From Pseudobutyrivibrio sp. (GTDB lineage: Bacteria > Bacillota > Clostridia > Lachnospirales > Lachnospiraceae), in assembly GCA_021442555.1 (NCBI GenBank), contig JABUSV010000148.1, forward strand, positions 1 through 33,686: a stretch of 33,686 bases of DNA. The letters are read 5' to 3'. Position numbers and translations under genes: made by a program. Shown here one piece after another: positions 23,743-32,328 of this stretch. How positions within the stretch are numbered: position 1 is the stretch's first letter; each line of letters starts with the position of its first letter. The notes under the pieces are model-generated. The model saw only the letters and a program-made list of their open reading frames with translations, was not told the origin of the DNA and did not search any database.

Positions 23743-24564
23743 TTACTCCATAATCTCACTTATCTTATTGTTGTTTCCCCATACTGCCTTCGAGTCATAT
23801 GGACGGTCTGGGAACTTACCATAATCTAGTATTATATCATAATTATTCTCTTTAATAAATTGCTCCACTCTCTCGGCCAGCTTCATAGGATGTCCCGAAC
23901 AACAGTTGATGATGCCAGTAACCTTGGTCTGCAAGGCTGTAGCTGCAATCTGGTCGCAGAACAAATCATAGTCTATAAAATCAAACTGGTTCTGTCCTGA
24001 TGTAAATGGAAAATGAGTCTCTCCTGCATCTGCTGCCTGAGTTATCTTTGAAAAAATAGAGCAGCCAAACCTGGTATTACCCACGATGTAATATCCTCTC
24101 AGCCACTGATATACAAAATCATAATCCTTCTGTAGCAGCTCCACACTGTGTCTTAGAGCATTTTTTGCAATACCATATAAGGACTGTGGATGGCAAGGGC
24201 TATTTTCATCGATGCTGCCTTCGTAAAAACCCACTTCATGCATGGTACCCATAACTACCATCTGTTTGATGCCAGAAGATGCCATTTTTTCCAGAAAAGC
24301 ATAGTGCAATGGCAGATCATTGATGTGATTGATGGATGCGTGCTTGAAGCCATCCCTCCATGCCAGATGAATGATACAGTCCGGCTTGCCAAAATATTCA
24401 TACGGATTCTCCACCTCAAACAGATTACATGGCAATAAAGTCGCCGCCTCATTTACATGGTCGCAGGCAAAGTCTGTAGCCACAACCTTGGCACCTCTAT
24501 TTAATAAAGCATTTACAACACCCTGGCCCACATAGCCATTGGCACCTGTAACTAATATCTTCAT
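23743..24564 (-). CDS. NAD-dependent epimerase/reductase-family protein
   Basis: A 273-residue extended SDR, shorter than most epimerases. VTGANGYVGQGVVNALL is the Rossmann motif, VVMGTMHEVG holds the Ser/Thr position (Thr), and SLYGIAKNAL the Tyr-x3-Lys. QLQ-type deletions in the C-terminal half are in line with 4-ketosugar reductases such as 6-deoxy-talose or TDP-4-keto-sugar reductases. It most likely reduces or epimerises a sugar nucleotide used by the same locus; which one cannot be told. The start ATG lies three bases after the DUF2142 stop, and its own stop is four bases before legB. Confidence 0.78.
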   Translation of the reverse strand: MKILVTGANGYVGQGVVNALLNRGAKVVATDFACDHVNEAATLLPCNLFEVENPYEYFGKPDCIIHLAWRDGFKHASINHINDLPLHYAFLEKMASSGIKQMVVMGTMHEVGFYEGSIDENSPCHPQSLYGIAKNALRHSVELLQKDYDFVYQWLRGYYIVGNTRFGCSIFSKITQAADAGETHFPFTSGQNQFDFIDYDLFCDQIAATALQTKVTGIINCCSGHPMKLAERVEQFIKENNYDIILDYGKFPDRPYDSKAVWGNNNKISEIME

Positions 24565-24567
24565 AAT

Positions 24568-26151
24568 CTACGCTCCATAAGTTATTAAATATCTTAACAC
24601 GTCGCACATCACCAATACATACACCAGATTCTGGGCATAGAGCATAGTAAGAGCGAGCTTGTTTTCCTTTTTATCTGTACCTAAAAATACCATAGATAAT
24701 ACAAATATAGGAACATAATATCTGGCAGACACCTGAAGTCTGTCAGTGCCATCAGTTGGTGTAAATCTAACCAGACACCCTGCAATGATGGCTCCTAACA
24801 CTAGAAAGGCAGTAAGCAAAAACCACAGGAACTGTTTTTTCCCAATCCATCTGCCTCTGCCTAGTACCAATCCAAGTATCACAATAATAATCAGTGCCAC
24901 AATAAGGCCTGTAGCCACATATACTATGAGAATATGGCTTCCCAACTGCTCTCCAAATATAGCCCGGACATCTTCCCATGCGTAATATCTAAAGGTATCC
25001 CAGAGAAGCTTTAACACTTCAAGAGGATGTTTGATCATATAGCCTATGGTAAAGGCTGGTCTGGCCGCCTGCTCGATGGAAGAGCCTTCATCCTTGGTGA
25101 TAATCTCCATGGAGATTCTTGTCCACTTGAAGAAGTCAAAATACACCACCGCTGCCGCATATATTCCATATATAACAGTTGTGACAGCTGTCTTTTTGTT
25201 TTTTTCTGAAAAAAGTCCCTTCCACTTATTCATTGGAATCATAAATACCATCGGAAGGAAAAGTACATACACTATCTTGTTAGGGATAAGTACAGCATAA
25301 ATTGTTGTCAGGATAAACAAGTCCCTGAACCTAAATGTTGTATCCTCTAAGGAATAGTGCATACACAGCACTGCAAAAAGCAGTGACATAAGAATACTCA
25401 GATTGTCGTAAGAATAACTGTTACACAGCTCCATAATAAGAGGAAGCATGGTTAGTCCTACAATCTGTGCTTTGCCCACTGGGGCAAACTTCACACACAG
25501 ATATCCTAATATGATAAATGCCAGTGTATTCATAAATCGTCCGGCATATAACAATCCAACACAACCGAGATTAAGCAGTCTTGCCAGTGCAATACCTACA
25601 CTGGAAAACGGATATCTGTACCATAATACTGTAATCTCAGGATTAGTGGTCAAGCCTTCAAAGCCTGGTGTTATTCCAAACCAGCTGCCATCTGCCAACA
25701 ACTGATATTCATCAGGAAAATTTTCATGATACTGAGGATATTGAGTATCCTCTATTCTAAACCACCACTTGCCTGCAAAGCCCCAGTCGTTGGTGAACAT
25801 CACAACATTGCTGCCATGATATGCTGCAAGATAATGAGTGTTTTCGTCAGGGCCAGAAAGAGGTGGCATCACAATCTGCATAACAATGCCCCAGCATATT
25901 GCAAGAACCACAAAAAGCTGCTCATATCTGAATTCTTTTTTCCTAAGAAGCAGCCATAGAAAATATGCTGTAGCCACAAACATGCATACCAGTGGAATAG
26001 CCATAAACAGGTTGTATCTTACAGATAATGCACCGTCAAATACAGTAGCTGTAAAAAACAAGCCTGCTCTTGCAAGCACCACTACTGCAGCAAAAACAGC
26101 TGTTATCTTTAATGCTATTTGAACCTTTTTATTAGTAAATATCTCAGTCAC
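24568..26151 (-). CDS. DUF2142-family polytopic membrane protein (copy 2)
   Basis: A 527-residue membrane protein with about 11 to 13 hydrophobic helices. The conserved MPPLSGPDENTHYLAAYH segment at about 95-112 lies in the first large outer loop, and an RLQVSARYYVPIF segment lies near the C-terminus; both match the paralogue at 28164-29765. DUF2142 members occur in glycan loci and resemble GT-C glycosyltransferases in layout, with acidic residues in the first outer loop. The start is GTG in a TAGTG overlap with the upstream acyltransferase stop; no other start is near. A role in polyprenyl-sugar transfer or polymerisation outside the membrane is inferred. Confidence 0.82.
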   Translation of the reverse strand: MTEIFTNKKVQIALKITAVFAAVVVLARAGLFFTATVFDGALSVRYNLFMAIPLVCMFVATAYFLWLLLRKKEFRYEQLFVVLAICWGIVMQIVMPPLSGPDENTHYLAAYHGSNVVMFTNDWGFAGKWWFRIEDTQYPQYHENFPDEYQLLADGSWFGITPGFEGLTTNPEITVLWYRYPFSSVGIALARLLNLGCVGLLYAGRFMNTLAFIILGYLCVKFAPVGKAQIVGLTMLPLIMELCNSYSYDNLSILMSLLFAVLCMHYSLEDTTFRFRDLFILTTIYAVLIPNKIVYVLFLPMVFMIPMNKWKGLFSEKNKKTAVTTVIYGIYAAAVVYFDFFKWTRISMEIITKDEGSSIEQAARPAFTIGYMIKHPLEVLKLLWDTFRYYAWEDVRAIFGEQLGSHILIVYVATGLIVALIIIVILGLVLGRGRWIGKKQFLWFLLTAFLVLGAIIAGCLVRFTPTDGTDRLQVSARYYVPIFVLSMVFLGTDKKENKLALTMLYAQNLVYVLVMCDVLRYLITYGA

Positions 26152-27161
26152 TATAAGTTCACTTTCCTAAGAATATATCTCTTACCCAGACATATCAGTG
26201 TGTATTCAACCATAATAATGATAAACACAAAATACCAGGTGACCTGGCCTAAAAGAAAACACACTGCATACGCCACTTCCATCATTAACAGATTAAAGCC
26301 CATTCCTATGAGGGTATTTTGTCCCCATAGAGTCAAAACTCGGCTTTTCAAATTAACATATTTAAAAACAATCATCAAGCTGGCTGCTCCAGAAAATGCT
26401 CCCAGATAAAACACCAACGGCTCACCAATCTCCAATTCATTAAGGCTGACACAAATATCATTGATATCTGTGAGATACATACTGATTCTCATTAAAATCA
26501 AAGCAACAACAATCGACAACACAGCTTTATATTTATGTGCTGTAAACGCCCTGTCTACCTTGGCAAGAAGCACCTTAAGACTCGTTCCCATGGCCATAAA
26601 TGTAATACCACATGGTACAATCTGCATGTAAAAAGGTAGCTGAGTATCCACACTGTTAAGAAGAATATATGTGGAACCAAATGCTATGACTATGTATAAG
26701 GTCCTGCAAAACATACATGTTATTCTGTGCCATATGGCAAAAAACACATAGGAAGCAAAAAAGCATGGTAAAAACCACAGTGTAGCACAGTTAGGCATGC
26801 TTTTTGAAAGAACATATAATGAGCCACATATCCATCTGGCTATCTGAATAAGCAGACCCTCAGGTCCCTGATTCAACAGTTGAATCAATATGGCAATAAT
26901 GATGTTTATACCCACCATTATTATATATGGCAATAAATACTGTTTAGCCTTTTGCCTAATCTGTTGCTCTAATGGTATCTGATTATATTTTTCTGCATCG
27001 TATATGTATCCTGCCAATACAAAAAACAGGGGTACATGAAATGTGTACAGATATAGCCTGAAAGAAGAGCCAGTCTCCCCAATATGGCCTAAGAATACTA
27101 GTATTATTCCAAGACCTTTAAGAGCGTCTATCCAATTAGCCTCTCTAACATTATTCTTCAA
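26151..27161 (-). CDS. Acyltransferase-3 family membrane O-acyltransferase
   Basis: A 336-residue membrane protein with about ten hydrophobic helices. The family signature at the start, NWIDALKGLGIILVFLGH, includes the proposed catalytic His, followed by YTFHVPLFFVLAGYIY. Members move acetyl or other acyl groups onto exported or lipid-linked sugars. The start is an unusual TTG at 27161, supported by AGGAG seven bases upstream and by the signature beginning only ten residues in. It overlaps the CgeB-like gene by 11 bases. The likely role is O-acetylation of the glycan from this locus; the SGNH esterase at 6220-7419 could be a counterpart. Confidence 0.87.
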   Translation of the reverse strand: MKNNVREANWIDALKGLGIILVFLGHIGETGSSFRLYLYTFHVPLFFVLAGYIYDAEKYNQIPLEQQIRQKAKQYLLPYIIMVGINIIIAILIQLLNQGPEGLLIQIARWICGSLYVLSKSMPNCATLWFLPCFFASYVFFAIWHRITCMFCRTLYIVIAFGSTYILLNSVDTQLPFYMQIVPCGITFMAMGTSLKVLLAKVDRAFTAHKYKAVLSIVVALILMRISMYLTDINDICVSLNELEIGEPLVFYLGAFSGAASLMIVFKYVNLKSRVLTLWGQNTLIGMGFNLLMMEVAYAVCFLLGQVTWYFVFIIIMVEYTLICLGKRYILRKVNL

Positions 27162-28164
27162 AGAAAATCTCCTGCAGCCAGCACTTTAGAGAATATTTGT
27201 TATAAACATTCTCAGGCAAGTCCTGATAATTTCTGTGTACAAATTCTTCCAGTCCCTCAAAGTTGTAATCCTTAATAAGCAGATAATTATGCTCATTATA
27301 GAAATCATAATCAGCTATATCATAATTGGTGGTTGCCAATTTTTCACAAGCACCAATACATTCAATAGTTCTCATGGTAAGACCAGACTGAGCACTGTGA
27401 CTACAGTCAAACATTACCTTGGAATGTGCCATTTTTTCCTGGATGATGTGTGCCGGAATGCTCTTAAAGGTCAGCACTGACTCATCCAAAGGCTTATATT
27501 CCTCGTAGTTTTTCTGAAGATTCCATACAAACCTTCTGATATAAAACTTTGCATACAAAGATATTCCATGAGCCTCACAATAATCCTTGAGTCTGGTGTA
27601 ATACACGGCCCTTTCCCTGGACAGAGTGGCAATATAGATAATATCTACGTCCTTGTCAGGATTTTTGTTGATGCCTGCATAGCCTGGAATGTAAAACAGA
27701 GGACGAAATCTCCAGCCTTCTGACTTATAAGCCTCATAATCAGCCTTGTCAAAGGTAGACACCAGATCAAAATATCTGGCTCTGTCATGAGCGCCTCTCA
27801 TTCTCTTGCAGCTGTCCCAGTAATGCAGTATATACCTGGCTTGTGGTATCTGCTCCTTGAGATATGTAAGCACTTTATCAGAAAATAAATCTATTCTAAG
27901 GCAGAAAACAAAATCATAGTCTTTGCTTTTCAACTCATCTATTTTTTTTATAAAATATTTATCTCTGGCGTTGGATTGAATATTAGATGGCATGCGGTTG
28001 ATTATCAAAAACTTTAAGGTAGTGGCATCTACATTTTCCTGAATAAATGTAACTGTAGCCCCTGCCCGCTGCAATTCCTCAATAATCTCAACCTCATAGT
28101 TAAAATATACTGGTCCTATAAAAAGTATCTTTTTCCCAGAGACGATATTGTTTAATTCTTTCAT
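27151..28164 (-). CDS. CgeB-like glycosyltransferase (GT-B)
   Basis: A 337-residue soluble protein with a GT-B layout. ILFIGPVYFNYEVEIIEEL starts the first Rossmann half and VDIIYIATLSRERAVYY the second. The late CSHSAQSGLTMRTIECIGAC contains the donor-site region typical of CgeB/DUF3880-type glycosyltransferases, where RTIE carries the conserved Glu. It probably transfers a sugar to the lipid-linked intermediate. It is coupled to the upstream DUF2142 gene by TAATG and overlaps the acyltransferase by 11 bases. Confidence 0.82.
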   Translation of the reverse strand: MKELNNIVSGKKILFIGPVYFNYEVEIIEELQRAGATVTFIQENVDATTLKFLIINRMPSNIQSNARDKYFIKKIDELKSKDYDFVFCLRIDLFSDKVLTYLKEQIPQARYILHYWDSCKRMRGAHDRARYFDLVSTFDKADYEAYKSEGWRFRPLFYIPGYAGINKNPDKDVDIIYIATLSRERAVYYTRLKDYCEAHGISLYAKFYIRRFVWNLQKNYEEYKPLDESVLTFKSIPAHIIQEKMAHSKVMFDCSHSAQSGLTMRTIECIGACEKLATTNYDIADYDFYNEHNYLLIKDYNFEGLEEFVHRNYQDLPENVYNKYSLKCWLQEIFFEE

Positions 28165-29765
28165 TATTTTGTCAAATTAAGTAAAAATACTAACACACTG
28201 ATAATATATGGAATCAACAGCAGATTCTGAAGATATAAAAGCTTTAGCATCCACTGGCTTTCCTTGGCACGGGTACCAGTAACCATAATACCAGCCATAA
28301 ATATTGGTATGTAGTATCTGGATGCAATCTGGACTCTTTCACCATCTATTGGTGTAAATCTGATAAGACATCCATAGACTATGATAACCATTGTGGCAAA
28401 GGTTGTAACAAGCCAAATGATATATCTTCTCTTATCCAGGCTCTCCCCGCGGTTAAATACCAATGTTGCAATAAAAACTATTGTCATCAGTACAAATATC
28501 CAAAGCGGAACCAACAGAGTAATACTGTGGTGCATTGGATCTCGTCCCAACAGCGCCTGAAAATCCAACCACCAATACTCCTTGAAGGTATGACCTATCA
28601 ATCTAATGATCTGTCCTGGATGGTTGGTAATGTATTCAAAATTATATGCCGGACGTCCTTCGTACTGCTCTATGCTATTGCCGCTAAGTGTAAATACCTT
28701 CCACACATAGCCCTGAACCAGATCAAAGAGGTATCTCTTGTAGACAACGATAAAGCCTGCTACCATTGCCACAAGAATTCCAATATTAACCGGATTTTTG
28801 CGGGCAATCATTTTACCCCATTTTTTAAACGGAATACAAAACATCATCAGCATATAGGCCATATAGCAACCCTTATTAGGTGCTATAAGAACAAATACTA
28901 TACCAAGTATCAAAAAGTCTATAGCCTTAAAATCTATGTCAGGCTCGCTATAATATAGGCACAGAGCCACTGACAGAATACAAAGTGATATGCTCATTAC
29001 ATCATACGAATATGAACTGCAAAGCTCGATAACATGAGGAATCATGGCTCCCATACATACCTGAGCCTTGCCTACAGGTGTCACCTTGATGGCAAAATAT
29101 CCACACAATACGTAAAATAATGTGTTGGTGATACGACCAAAATACATCAGTGCCACCAGACCTGCTCCAAGCTTTCTCGCCAGCATAATGGCAAGACCTG
29201 ATGGTATATATCTAAACCAGGCTCCGGCTATCATGTTAACTTCCATAAGCGCAGCTTCATCATCAGATACTCCAAACATATCTGCATCTGCTGTCAGCCA
29301 GTAGCTGTCTGGAAAATTGACATCATACAGCCAAAACTGAGTGTCGCATTCTCTCATTAAAAACGAAGTATTATCCTCCACATTGTCGCTTGAGGTTCCA
29401 AGAAATACGTTGGAGGTGTTATATGCAGAAAAAAAGTGGTTAGCCTCGTCTGGTCCTGACAGAGCTGGCATGGCCAGCTGGAATACCATTCCCCAGCACA
29501 GGGCGATAACCAGATACAGGTGTTCATATTTGAACTCTTTTTTCAGGGTCATGTGATATATAAAATATCCAGTAGGAACCAACACTAATACAAAAAGTAA
29601 TACAAAATACAGATTGTATCGCATTGATTTGGTGCCATCAAAGGCTTCCAATATTAAAGTAGTCAATAGAGCAAGACATCCGGCCACACCAAGTACTATT
29701 GCAATTATAGTAGTGATATTATTGGCTCTTTGGTTGTCCTCACTCCAGTGAAAAAATCTATTCAT
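28164..29765 (-). CDS. DUF2142-family polytopic membrane protein (copy 1)
   Basis: A 533-residue membrane protein with about 11 to 13 hydrophobic helices. Its MPALSGPDEANHFFSAYN segment (about 99-116) and RVQIASRYYIPIF segment align with the copy at 24568-26151, so the two are paralogues separated by a glycosyltransferase and an acyltransferase. The order DUF2142, GT, acyltransferase, DUF2142 suggests duplication with divergence for two different donor or acceptor sugars. The start has only a weak AGAG upstream; five bases separate it from the GT4 stop. The biochemical function of the family is not established to my knowledge. Confidence 0.83.
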   Translation of the reverse strand: MNRFFHWSEDNQRANNITTIIAIVLGVAGCLALLTTLILEAFDGTKSMRYNLYFVLLFVLVLVPTGYFIYHMTLKKEFKYEHLYLVIALCWGMVFQLAMPALSGPDEANHFFSAYNTSNVFLGTSSDNVEDNTSFLMRECDTQFWLYDVNFPDSYWLTADADMFGVSDDEAALMEVNMIAGAWFRYIPSGLAIMLARKLGAGLVALMYFGRITNTLFYVLCGYFAIKVTPVGKAQVCMGAMIPHVIELCSSYSYDVMSISLCILSVALCLYYSEPDIDFKAIDFLILGIVFVLIAPNKGCYMAYMLMMFCIPFKKWGKMIARKNPVNIGILVAMVAGFIVVYKRYLFDLVQGYVWKVFTLSGNSIEQYEGRPAYNFEYITNHPGQIIRLIGHTFKEYWWLDFQALLGRDPMHHSITLLVPLWIFVLMTIVFIATLVFNRGESLDKRRYIIWLVTTFATMVIIVYGCLIRFTPIDGERVQIASRYYIPIFMAGIMVTGTRAKESQWMLKLLYLQNLLLIPYIISVLVFLLNLTK

Positions 29766-29770
29766 TGTCT

Positions 29771-30955
29771 CTATACCAATTCTTCATACAGTTGTCTCAT
29801 TGATGCATTGACTGTGTCCTTGTCAAAGGACTGCATAGTATCAATATTGACTTGTCCCATCTCGATTCTGTCCTGCTGACTGAGTTCTAATCCCTTAAGC
29901 AATGCATCTGTTAGAGATTCTACATCATGAGAATCAAATAAATATCCTCCCTGTCCATCTGAAAGCAAATCAACATTGCCACGAATCTCACTGGCTATAC
30001 ATGGCATACCTACAGACATAGCTTCCATAAGCGCCACAGGAAGACCCTCCTGATGGGAAGGAAATACATATAAATCACAGGCAGCAAATACATCTGCCAC
30101 ATCTCTTCTGAATCCTAGCATGTACGCTACATCGCCAAGTCCCAAAGCCCTGATTTCATCCTGTAAATCAGCTTCAATTCTGCCGCGTCCTGCAATAAAA
30201 TATTTAACCTTTGGCTTACCTTCTACATTAATAAGCCCTCTTGATTGCATATTCGCCAAAGCCCTGAGTACCAATATATGGTTCTTTCTGGGAATAAGTT
30301 CTCCTACTGATAAAAGTGCTACCGCATCCTTATCAAGACCAAGTTCCTGCCTCACTCGTACTCTGGCATCCTCTGTGGCCCGGAACTTGTGGGTATCTAC
30401 ACCTACTCCAGGCACATAGACCACCTTTTTTGCATGTAAGTTCTTGTTGGCAGCCCTGAAGTCTTCCTGGTTAATGGTAACTTGAAGATCTGTGAATCTG
30501 GAACAGAATTTCTCTGCGTTGTAATATATGAGCCAGTTTTTCTTTGGAGCTCCCTCAAAAAAATGAAAGCCATGAGCTTCGTACATGACTTTGGTTCCGA
30601 ATCTTTTACGCGCTCGTCGCGCTGCAAGTCTGCAGATTACGCCACCAATAGGAGACTGAGTATGTATTATGGCATACTTTTCTGTTTCAATAGCTTTTTT
30701 GAGAATCCTGTAGGATTTTAGCAATTCTCCAATATCATATATTTTTCTAAGGGATGCAGTTTCAATAATGTTGCATCCCATATCTTCAAGTTTGATTCTT
30801 GCCGCCTGCATCGCCTCTGCAGACAATGCGCTGTCGTCATCATTCCAACAGCAGGCAACATCCACCTCATAGCCTAAGCTTTGAAGTATCTTGATATTAT
30901 CTATATTAAATTGAGTAACCATGTATGCCGTGTGGGCATGCATTAGTGCTTTCAT
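29771..30955 (-). CDS. Glycosyltransferase family 4 (EpsD/CapJ-like)
   Basis: A 394-residue GT-B enzyme. The acceptor domain has HTQSPIGGVICRLAARRA and YEAHGFHFFEGAPKKNWLIY, both typical of EpsD-like transferases found next to initiating sugar transferases in Firmicutes. The donor domain has SVGELIPRKNH and the E-x7-E motif in EGLPVALMEAMSVGMP. It likely adds the second sugar of the repeat unit on the cytoplasmic face. The start ATG has an excellent AGGAG six bases upstream, and the gene follows the phosphoglycosyl transferase directly. Confidence 0.9.
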   Translation of the reverse strand: MKALMHAHTAYMVTQFNIDNIKILQSLGYEVDVACCWNDDDSALSAEAMQAARIKLEDMGCNIIETASLRKIYDIGELLKSYRILKKAIETEKYAIIHTQSPIGGVICRLAARRARKRFGTKVMYEAHGFHFFEGAPKKNWLIYYNAEKFCSRFTDLQVTINQEDFRAANKNLHAKKVVYVPGVGVDTHKFRATEDARVRVRQELGLDKDAVALLSVGELIPRKNHILVLRALANMQSRGLINVEGKPKVKYFIAGRGRIEADLQDEIRALGLGDVAYMLGFRRDVADVFAACDLYVFPSHQEGLPVALMEAMSVGMPCIASEIRGNVDLLSDGQGGYLFDSHDVESLTDALLKGLELSQQDRIEMGQVNIDTMQSFDKDTVNASMRQLYEELV

Positions 30956-30956
30956 A

Positions 30957-32327
30957 TTATACTCCTGCGTTAGTCTTGCCTTCCTCTACGCCCTCAGTGG
31001 CATCCTTGGTAAGGATTACTCTAAGAGTCATAAGAATCAGCTGAATATCCAGTAAAACTGAGCATTTCTCCACGTAGATCATATCAAGCTTAAGCTTATC
31101 GTAGCTGGTAGTGTTGTATTTGCCATACACCTGTGCATAACCAGTAAGACCAGCCTTTACACGCATTCTGTAGGCAAATTCCGGAACAGTCTTGACATAT
31201 TCTGCTATTATCTCAGGACGCTCTGGTCTAGGGCCCACTACAGACATCTCACCCTTGAGAATATTGAAAAACTGTGGCAGCTCGTCAATACGGGTAGCTC
31301 TGATAAAATGTCCAACAGGAGTGATTCTGTCATCATTTTCAGCAGCAAGTCTCGCCTTGCCATCAGCCTCTGCATTGGTAATCATACTCCTGAATTTCAT
31401 TATCTGATATTCTTTGCCATCCTTGGTACAACGAGTCTGCTTGTAAAAGACAGGTCCATTGTCATATTTGTGAATAGCGATGGCTGTAATCAGCATTACA
31501 GGTGATGTGAGAATAATTCCTATGAGAGAGATAATAATATCTCCCAATCTCTTAACAAATGCCTGAAATACAGATAATCCAGTATTACGGCACAGATAAA
31601 GCGGTGTATCAAACAGATTAATCTCATCCGAGCCCTGAATAATGATATCTGAAATCTTAGGAGTAAAATATACTCTCACCCCTGCATCAAAGCAAACCTT
31701 GAGGATATCGTTACGCTGCTTTGATGGAACATCGTTAATCAATACAGCATCAAATTTATGAATAAGATCAGCTATTTTTTCCACAGGTTCAAAACAGCTT
31801 ATCTCTTCCTTGATACGGTACTTGTCAGTTCTTCTGTTCATTTTTTCCACAAGATTATTCTCGTGATCACCACGAATATGCAATACCTCAAAAGGCGGGA
31901 AAAAGTACCTGTAAAGCTTGGTCTCAACCCAAACCACCGTAAGCACCAATACACACTGAACCAGTGTAAGAATAAAATATAGCCCCAAAGTAGCCCATAC
32001 ATATTCCTTTACTCTGGTCATAAGTATAGTGATAATGGCCATCAGAATATTGACTATTCCCATGGCAATGGCTTGAGACATACACAGTATGGAAATACGT
32101 TGCATGCCTATCATAAAACCTTTGAAGGTATTGATCATAACTATGGTAAGCACCGCATATATACCAATCATCAGGTAGTTACCTATGGTCAAAAAATGAT
32201 ACTGCATCAATCCTAATATCTTAAAATACCAAAGCAGAGCATAGGATATGCTAAGAACTACGATAAGAATAGAATTGCTTATTAACCTGTATGCTATTTT
32301 TTCTGATTCTATTTTCTTTTGATTCAT
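30957..32327 (-). CDS. Polyprenyl-phosphate sugar phosphotransferase (initiating PGT), locus 1
   Basis: A 456-residue poly-PGT. N-terminal hydrophobic helices (residues about 12-130) and a CoA-binding-3-like domain precede the catalytic domain: KRLGDIIISLIGIILTSPVM membrane helix, FYKQTRCTKDG, MKFRSM, the Asp-Glu pair in TRIDELPQ, GPRPERPEI and AGLTGYAQVYGKYNTTSYDK. It starts glycan assembly by moving a sugar phosphate to undecaprenyl phosphate. It is closely similar to the PGT at 4632-6017, so each locus has its own initiator. It begins one base after the GH25 stop without a visible Shine-Dalgarno, so translation probably depends on the upstream gene. Confidence 0.92.
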   Translation of the reverse strand: MNQKKIESEKIAYRLISNSILIVVLSISYALLWYFKILGLMQYHFLTIGNYLMIGIYAVLTIVMINTFKGFMIGMQRISILCMSQAIAMGIVNILMAIITILMTRVKEYVWATLGLYFILTLVQCVLVLTVVWVETKLYRYFFPPFEVLHIRGDHENNLVEKMNRRTDKYRIKEEISCFEPVEKIADLIHKFDAVLINDVPSKQRNDILKVCFDAGVRVYFTPKISDIIIQGSDEINLFDTPLYLCRNTGLSVFQAFVKRLGDIIISLIGIILTSPVMLITAIAIHKYDNGPVFYKQTRCTKDGKEYQIMKFRSMITNAEADGKARLAAENDDRITPVGHFIRATRIDELPQFFNILKGEMSVVGPRPERPEIIAEYVKTVPEFAYRMRVKAGLTGYAQVYGKYNTTSYDKLKLDMIYVEKCSVLLDIQLILMTLRVILTKDATEGVEEGKTNAGV

Positions 32328-32328
32328 A

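Noticed and set aside
26151-27151. Acyltransferase starting at the ATG at 27151 (TAATG with the CgeB-like stop)
   Set aside because: That ATG is out of frame with the acyltransferase and soon meets a stop; the TTG at 27161 with AGGAG upstream is the usable start.
4632-32327. Recent duplication of the two phosphoglycosyl transferase genes
   Set aside because: They share order and motifs but differ at many residues in the N-terminal half and in loops, so they look like old paralogues or separate acquisitions.
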